Source: Gallionellaceae bacterium (GTDB lineage: Bacteria > Pseudomonadota > Gammaproteobacteria > Burkholderiales > Gallionellaceae). Taken from it: a stretch of DNA of 17,936 bases. Shown here piece by piece: positions 14,078 to 17,936 of the stretch (position 1 is its first letter; each line of letters starts with the position of its first letter). The position numbers and the translations under genes were made by a program. Below the pieces are notes generated by a model. It was not told the DNA's origin, ran no database searches, and was given only the letters and a program-made list of their open reading frames with translations. The stretch is from contig PLYB01000097.1 in assembly GCA_003151655.1 (NCBI GenBank), positions 1,986-19,921 on the forward strand. Direction: 5' to 3'.

Positions 14078-14425
14078 TTATTTTTGCTGCTGTTGTTGCT
14101 GTTCTTCTTGTTGCTTAGCTGCCGCAGCAGCGGCATTTCTCTGTGCGGCACGTTCTGCCCGCAGCCTGCTCAATTCAGCCGATTCTTTTCTGGCTTGCTC
14201 CTGAAGTGCAAAGTCGCGATCACGTTGATCTTCGGCAGCTTTCTCCGCATCAATTCTCTTTTGAAATTCCGGGCTTCTGGATGATTGCGCAGCTTGATCA
14301 TCAGCCGCAACAGCCATCTCTGAGGAAGCCAAGAAAGCCAAGACTACGAAAAGTCCAACGCATAAGGATCGCGAACTCTTAAAAATGATATAGCCCAGTT
14401 TGAAAAAGGTTTGTTGATTACCCAT
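14078..14425 (-). CDS. Small secreted Gln-rich coiled-coil protein, unknown function
   Basis: A 115-aa protein I do not recognise. A signal peptide with a strong hydrophobic core (LCVGLFVVLAFLASSEMAVA, cleavage near A40) precedes a charged, helical segment (about 50-95: SPEFQKRIDAEKAAEDQRDR, then repeated Ala/Glu/Arg), an Ala run and a terminal Gln tract (KQQEEQQQQQQK). The ATG has an ideal AAGGAG Shine-Dalgarno (14433-14438, 7-nt spacing), so translation is likely. The CAG/CAA tract makes the C-terminus prone to length variation. It is the last gene of a minus-strand series facing the pilus operon; a periplasmic scaffold or spacer role is possible but unproven. Confidence 0.7.
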   Translation of the reverse strand: MGNQQTFFKLGYIIFKSSRSLCVGLFVVLAFLASSEMAVAADDQAAQSSRSPEFQKRIDAEKAAEDQRDRDFALQEQARKESAELSRLRAERAAQRNAAAAAAKQQEEQQQQQQK

Positions 14426-14530
14426 GATATTTCTCCTTGTGAAGATAAAGGACTTAATTAACGGGAAATACGGAAAATAGAATACATCTTGCTCACCATA
14501 ACTGCAATGCCAACAACTTTTAAAGGTTTC

Positions 14531-15403
14531 CTACAGCGCGTGAACTGATAGTTGCAAAGGCCAAGGATAATTTCCCGGCATGATGTCAGGACGAAGCACA
14601 AAACGAAAACTCAGTTCGTGGAGCTGATTGGCCGGAAATGAACCGCGCTGCACAATAACGCCGCCATCTGCTCCCATCTGAATCGTGCTGCCCAGACCGC
14701 CAATTTCAACCGAGTCAAATACATCGCTGACCGGATAGAACTCCATGAGATAGCCGGATTGGCTATTTGACTCCACGGAAAAGCGCGTTGCTGCCGGAAC
14801 TTCTACATAACCACGCGCTACATCATTTTGGGAAACCTTGAGTTGGCTCGCTTGAAAATTGGTTTGCATTTTGGCATGAGCAACTACGGTGACCGAAACC
14901 GGCATAGCCGCACTCATCTGCGCCGCTGCAACTGGCATCGCCACTACCGGTGCCAGCCCAACAGTGGCCGCCAGCGCGCAGGCAACCAGATTACGCTGCA
15001 ACAATAATCCTCTTTCAACCTGTCCGCTGCTCGCATGCCCTGCCTTGATCAATTCTTCGCCCAAATATCGCCCGGTTTCAATCCGCTGATGCAAAGTTTT
15101 CTCAAGTTGCTGTCGCGTAATGCAGCCGTTTGCCACGAGAATATTTCCCAGAGCGAAATCGCCGGTGACGAGAGCTGCATCAGTTTGATACTCCTTAAAC
15201 TTAACAATGGCCTGTCGTTCGCGTTGTGTTAGCTCGGTACTACCGATTAAAACCGAGCTCAGTTGACAATTTTCCCGCTGCTGTTCGGCAGTGCGTAATA
15301 TTTTATCCAGATGCTGGTGCTCGCCAGCCGTTAAAGTAACTACGCGGTCAAGCTGATCCAGGTATTTTTCAATGGTGTCGTTTTTTGCCTTGCCGATTTT
15401 CAT
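14531..15403 (-). CDS. Membrane protein: GspE-N/MshEN-like N-terminus joined to exported beta domain
   Basis: A 290-aa protein of mosaic design. Residues about 45-137 resemble the N-terminal module of type II secretion/type IV pilus ATPases and related regulators (T2SSE_N/MshEN): LGNILVANGCITRQQLEK (85-102) and YLGEELIKAGHASSGQVERG (113-132), with a weaker preceding unit (LSSVLIGSTELTQRER, 48-63). One hydrophobic segment, LVACALAATVGLAPVVAMPV (139-158), follows, then an exported 125-residue beta-rich domain (VSVTVVAHAKMQTNFQ... PGNYPWPLQLSVHAL) whose end recalls pilin/SCPU-like Ig folds. No ATPase domain or Walker motifs are present. The start at 15403 has only a weak GGGG Shine-Dalgarno. The 105-nt gap to the 115-aa gene downstream could hold a separate promoter. 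Function unknown; a link to the neighbouring pilus is inference. Confidence 0.72.
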   Translation of the reverse strand: MKIGKAKNDTIEKYLDQLDRVVTLTAGEHQHLDKILRTAEQQRENCQLSSVLIGSTELTQRERQAIVKFKEYQTDAALVTGDFALGNILVANGCITRQQLEKTLHQRIETGRYLGEELIKAGHASSGQVERGLLLQRNLVACALAATVGLAPVVAMPVAAAQMSAAMPVSVTVVAHAKMQTNFQASQLKVSQNDVARGYVEVPAATRFSVESNSQSGYLMEFYPVSDVFDSVEIGGLGSTIQMGADGGVIVQRGSFPANQLHELSFRFVLRPDIMPGNYPWPLQLSVHAL

Positions 15404-15670
15404 CTGCGCCCCAATCCATCAAGTTGGTGTGAAATATTTGAAGGATTCTGGTTGCGGAATTCAGAACAGTCTGTCTGCCAGCGCATAAACGGGAGAAAAA
15501 TACGCTGGACGTGCTTGCAGAACAAGAACTGAAATTCATCTTGTTTACGAAAGCAGGAATCGGGGGAGTGCTTGTCGTTTGTGACGCTTGAAACGACCTT
15601 GTTCTTGCTGAACATAATCGCATAAAGGTGCGACAGCTTGAGTCTATGGCTTTTACAACACGTGTCGTAT
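15404..15670. other. Non-coding or decayed stretch between minus-strand genes
   Basis: Overlapping minus-strand ORFs of 71 and 84 codons cross this stretch, but neither has a ribosome binding site or a protein pattern I recognise. An 8-bp AGAACAAG/CTTGTTCT pairing is present across roughly 15517-15612. It may hold a promoter or leader for the 290-aa membrane protein gene. I see no RNA gene. Confidence 0.4.
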
Positions 15671-15841
15671 CTACACGTTATTCGACAAATTATTTGCGGA
15701 GCGTATGCTGCAAAAATTCAGCATTTCTCCCAGCGTTTTTTCGGCTTCATTCATTGATTGGAAAACACCTAAAAACTTTGCCTCGTTGTCATAGAGTCCG
15801 CGCCGGGTTTGCGGGTCTACAGTGAGATATATTTTAAGCAT
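15671..15841 (-). CDS. Small 56-aa protein, unknown function
   Basis: A short gene with a clear start: AAGGGAG (15848-15854 on the complementary strand) exactly 6 nt before ATG. It encodes 56 residues beginning MLKIYLTVDPQTRRGLYDNE and ending in ANNLSNNV. It has a likely beta strand (LKIYLTV), a DPQTRRG turn, then an amphipathic helix (FQSMNEAEKTLGEMLNFC). No signal peptide or membrane segment is seen, so it should be cytoplasmic. It lies 72 nt downstream of the acidic 65-aa gene and shares the same ribosome-binding-site design and spacing, suggesting co-expression. I do not recognise the family; a small regulator or partner of the acidic protein is conceivable. Confidence 0.6.
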   Translation of the reverse strand: MLKIYLTVDPQTRRGLYDNEAKFLGVFQSMNEAEKTLGEMLNFCSIRSANNLSNNV

Positions 15842-15913
15842 GATCATCTCCCTTCACATTCTTTGTCGGACTTTCCTTGAGAGTTTCCGGTGTAAACTTC
15901 ACACGCTAGTTGC

Positions 15914-16111
15914 TCAATAATCAGATGAATCAAATTGTGTTTCGTTGAGCTCCATCAAAATATCGGTTGACTCAAACTCTTCCCATTCATAATCTTCTAC
16001 ATCCTGTTCACTCAAGTTATATTCAACAGAATCTTGCGGTTCGTCCATATCCAGCAAGTCGTATGGCATGGGTTGATGGATATGTGTGATATTCAGTTGT
16101 TGTGCGTTCAT
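15914..16111 (-). CDS. Small hyperacidic protein, 65 aa, no Lys or Arg
   Basis: A 65-aa protein with 19 Asp/Glu, no Lys or Arg and only two His. It begins MNAQQLNITHIHQPMPYDLL; acidic residues are spread from residue 18 to the end, densest at VEDYEWEEFESTD, and it ends FDSSDY. The Shine-Dalgarno AGGGAG (16118-16123) is 6 nt from the ATG, so it is very likely translated. No signal peptide is present. Such charge is seen in DNA-mimic and anti-restriction proteins and in some sequestering or RiPP-precursor peptides, but no specific family is recognised and no modification enzyme lies nearby. The upstream region carries three TTCCTACA direct repeats in the same orientation, suggesting regulated expression. 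Confidence 0.65.
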   Translation of the reverse strand: MNAQQLNITHIHQPMPYDLLDMDEPQDSVEYNLSEQDVEDYEWEEFESTDILMELNETQFDSSDY

Positions 16112-16171
16112 TTCAGTCTCCCTGGTGTGTGCGTTGTGTGTTTCGATGGCTGCATTGTGCGCGGAGACGCA

Positions 16172-16235
16172 TGTAGGAAGAATCAGAGAATGTCTAATTC
16201 TTGTGTAGGAAGTTGTTTCGTGATTTTTGTAGGAA
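16172..16235 (-). promoter_or_regulatory. Three direct TTCCTACA repeats upstream of the acidic gene
   Basis: On the minus strand TTCCTACA occurs three times in the same orientation (16228-16235, 16204-16211, 16172-16179), with starts 24 and 32 bp apart, beginning 61 bp before the acidic gene ATG. Direct repeats at two- to three-turn spacing upstream of a start resemble an operator for a response regulator or activator. No matching regulator is encoded in the window and no firm -10/-35 was assigned. Confidence 0.5.
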
Positions 16236-16277
16236 AAAGTGGTATGACTTTGGGGGAATCATGCCGCCATTATCCTG

Positions 16278-16304
16278 ATTCGGTGCCAGGTTAATGCACC
16301 GAAT
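16278..16304. terminator. 9-bp perfect hairpin downstream of trpD
   Basis: ATTCGGTGC (16278-16286) and GCACCGAAT (16296-16304) form a perfect stem with a 9-nt loop. It lies 67 nt beyond the trpD stop in the minus direction and upstream of the acidic small gene. It could end the trp transcript, though no U-tract follows clearly. It may also belong to a dispersed repeat. Confidence 0.4.
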
Positions 16305-16331
16305 AGCGGGGTGGTTTGCTTATTATTCGGA

Positions 16332-16378
16332 GGATACTTGGCTATCCGATTGATTCGACGGATAATCCGTTTTATCCG
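16332..16378. repeat. Overlapping GGATA/TATCC hairpins at the trpD 3' end
   Basis: Alternating complementary words lie side by side: GGATA 16332-16336, TATCCG 16343-16348, CGGATA 16359-16364 and TATCCG 16373-16378. Neighbouring words can pair in mutually exclusive ways, giving three alternative small hairpins. The last copy includes the final trpD codons. It looks like a REP-like or 3'-stabilising structure. Confidence 0.5.
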
Positions 16379-17394
16379 GCGTTACTGGTTTGAATCAATT
16401 GCGCCAGCTTATTTTTCGCCGCACCGCTGGCAATGGTTTCGGCGGCTTTCTTCACCCCTTGCGCCAGCGTATCGGCTAATCCGGCCACGTAGATTGCCGC
16501 ACCCGCGTTGAGCAACACGATGTCGCGTGCCGCGCCGGGCTGATTGTCGAGTACACCGAGCAACATGGCCTTGGCTTCTGCGGCATTGGCCACTTTAATC
16601 GCATCCAGCGGTGCCGCTTGCAGACCAAACTCTTGCGGTGTCAGGATGTATTCATTTACTTGACCATCTTTTAACTCTGCAACAAACGTTGCGCCGCTGA
16701 TGGTAATTTCATCCAAGCCATCATTACCATTCACCACCAACACATGACGGCTACCGAGGCGTTGCAGCACACGTGCTTGAATACCGACTAAATCAGTGTG
16801 AAATACGCCCATCACCTGATTGTCCGCGCCCGCCGGATTGGTCAACGGCCCCAGCACGTTGAACATCGTGCGCACGCCCAGCTCCTTCCGCACTGGCGCG
16901 GCATATTTCATCGCGCCATGGAAGTTGGGCGCAAACATAAAGCCAATACCGATCTGGTCGATACTGTGCCCCACCTGCTCCGGTGTCAGATTGAGATTCA
17001 CGCCCAGCGCTTCCAATACATCGGCAGAACCGCAAGTTGAGGACACGGAACGTCCGCCGTGTTTTGCCACTCGCGCGCCTGCCGCTGCCGCAACCAAAGC
17101 ACTGGCAGTCGAAATATTGAAGGTGTGCGCTGCATCGCCGCCCGTACCGCAAGTGTCCACCAGATATTCGCGCTGCGTCACCGGAACTTTGCTGGCAAAT
17201 TCGCGCATTACAAAAGCGGCAGCGGATATTTCACCGATGGTTTCTTTCTTCACGCGCAGGCCGACCAAGATCGCCGCGATCATGGTCGGCGGAACTTCAC
17301 CACTCATAATTTGCCGCATCAGTGACAGCATTTCGTCGTAGAAAATCTCGCGCTGTTCAATCAAGCGCACCAGTGCTTGTTGCGGAGTAATCAT
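16372..17394 (-). CDS. trpD: Anthranilate phosphoribosyltransferase
   Basis: A 340-aa cytoplasmic enzyme that transfers phosphoribose from PRPP to anthranilate in tryptophan synthesis. Signature segments are VDTCGTGGDAAHTFNIST (79-96), which binds PRPP and magnesium, and KHGGRSVSSTCGSADVLEALG (111-131). The conserved RNMFNVLGPLTNPA-type region appears as VRTMFNVLGPLTNPAGADNQ. Length and order are normal. The Cys-containing KHGGRSVSSTCGS variant (often SSGS or SKSGS) is unremarkable. The start ATG lies 2 nt after the trpG stop, so the genes are an operon, likely translationally coupled. Downstream on the same strand are short hairpins. Confidence 0.96.
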   Translation of the reverse strand: MITPQQALVRLIEQREIFYDEMLSLMRQIMSGEVPPTMIAAILVGLRVKKETIGEISAAAFVMREFASKVPVTQREYLVDTCGTGGDAAHTFNISTASALVAAAAGARVAKHGGRSVSSTCGSADVLEALGVNLNLTPEQVGHSIDQIGIGFMFAPNFHGAMKYAAPVRKELGVRTMFNVLGPLTNPAGADNQVMGVFHTDLVGIQARVLQRLGSRHVLVVNGNDGLDEITISGATFVAELKDGQVNEYILTPQEFGLQAAPLDAIKVANAAEAKAMLLGVLDNQPGAARDIVLLNAGAAIYVAGLADTLAQGVKKAAETIASGAAKNKLAQLIQTSNAG

Positions 17395-17396
17395 GG

Positions 17397-17936
17397 TTAT
17401 CGCTTCCCATCCAAAAAATTCTTCAGCATGTCATGCCCGTGCTCAGTGAGGATCGACTCGGGATGAAATTGCACGCCGTGCACCGCCAGCGTTTTATGCC
17501 GCACGCCCATGATCTCGCCATCGTCCGTCCACGCAGTGATCTCCAGACAATCCGGCAGCGATTCGCGCTCTATCACCAAGGAGTGGTAGCGCGTAGCGGT
17601 GAAGGGATTAGGCAGGCCGGTGAACACACTGTTACTCTGATGGTTGATGAGCGAAGTCTTGCCGTGCATCAGCGTCTTGGCGTGGATAATTTTGCCGCCA
17701 AAAGCCTGGCCGATACTCTGATGGCCGAGACACACGCCCAGCAACGGAATCTTGCCCGCAAAGTGGTTAATCGTGGCGACCGAAATACCCGCCTCATTCG
17801 GCGTACACGGGCCGGGCGACACGACGAGATATTCTGGCTGCAACTTTTCAATCTGCTCCACCGTAATCTCGTCGTTGCGATGTACCTCGACTTCCGCGCC
17901 CAGCTCGGCAAAATATTGCACCAGGTTGTAGGTGAA
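17397..17936 (-). CDS. trpG: Anthranilate synthase glutamine amidotransferase subunit (5' partial)
   Basis: This subunit hydrolyses glutamine and channels ammonia to TrpE for anthranilate synthesis; in some bacteria it also serves 4-amino-4-deoxychorismate synthase. The frame stays open to the right edge (FTYNLVQYFAELGAE), so only about ten N-terminal residues (the usual M-x-x-M-I-D-N-Y-D-S) are missing; the GTG at 17921 is internal. The class I amidotransferase nucleophile Cys is in LLGVCLGHQSIG (codon at 17730-17732). The oxyanion region VVSPGPCTPNEAG and the catalytic His/Glu motif VQFHPES are intact. The gene ends 2 nt before the trpD start. 179 residues are visible. Confidence 0.96.
   Translation of the reverse strand, partial: FTYNLVQYFAELGAEVEVHRNDEITVEQIEKLQPEYLVVSPGPCTPNEAGISVATINHFAGKIPLLGVCLGHQSIGQAFGGKIIHAKTLMHGKTSLINHQSNSVFTGLPNPFTATRYHSLVIERESLPDCLEITAWTDDGEIMGVRHKTLAVHGVQFHPESILTEHGHDMLKNFLDGKR

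Noticed and set aside
15369..15623. Overlapping 84- and 71-codon minus-strand ORFs before the 290-aa gene
   Set aside because: No ribosome binding site, no recognised pattern, and both frames are equally plausible, which argues for neither.
15628..15825. 65-codon plus-strand ORF
   Set aside because: It is antisense to the better supported 56-aa gene, which has an ideal ribosome binding site.
15914..16111. RiPP precursor peptide
   Set aside because: No leader motif of a known class, no modification enzyme or dedicated exporter nearby; the transporter in the window is a TPS pore.
16172..16235. CRISPR array reading of the TTCCTACA repeats
   Set aside because: Repeats are only 8 bp, spacers differ in length (16 and 24 nt), and no cas gene is present.

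Overview
The window looks like a chromosomal segment of a betaproteobacterium. A Nitrosomonadales/Gallionellaceae-type relative is my best guess, based on protein flavour (metXW pair, NApe-type exonuclease III, DUF4124 protein) and on the dispersed palindromes. No taxonomic marker is present, so this is inference. Housekeeping genes sit on both flanks and an accessory cell-surface block lies between them.

Left flank (1-5412): the 3' part of metX overlaps metW by 4 nt (methionine synthesis). A muropeptide permease (ampG) follows, then a convergent exonuclease III (xth, minus strand). pyrE is divergent from xth, and a secreted DUF4124 coiled-coil protein overlaps the end of pyrE. The intergenic spaces carry perfect inverted repeats of dispersed-repeat type: 25-bp arms at 1719-1849, 31-bp arms at 3110-3188, 10-bp arms at 5458-5483, and a 46-bp perfect palindrome at 5717-5762. 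xth carries an apparent in-frame 33-codon insertion rich in inverted repeats.

Centre (5794-13936): six tightly packed plus-strand genes, apparently one operon. They encode a TpsB/FhaC-type outer-membrane transporter, a short 720-aa TpsA haemagglutinin-like exoprotein ending in YDG/MBG-type domains, a spore-coat-U (SCPU) pilin, a PapD-like chaperone, an outer-membrane usher and a second SCPU subunit. This joins a two-partner secretion system to a minimal archaic (Csu-like) chaperone-usher pilus. The second SCPU protein appears to lack the N-terminal donor strand and may be the pilus tip.

Right part (14078-16111, minus strand, convergent with the pilus operon): a secreted Gln-rich protein, an unusual membrane protein joining a GspE-N/MshEN-like cytoplasmic module to an exported beta-rich domain, a 56-aa protein, and a 65-aa protein with no Lys or Arg and 19 acidic residues. 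The last two have near-identical ribosome binding sites. Three direct TTCCTACA repeats (minus strand) lie just upstream of the acidic gene and look like a regulatory array.

Right flank (16372-17936): trpD and 5'-partial trpG on the minus strand (tryptophan synthesis), with a cluster of short hairpins downstream of trpD. The layout suggests that the adhesin/pilus block and its small-gene neighbour were inserted between conserved metabolic genes.
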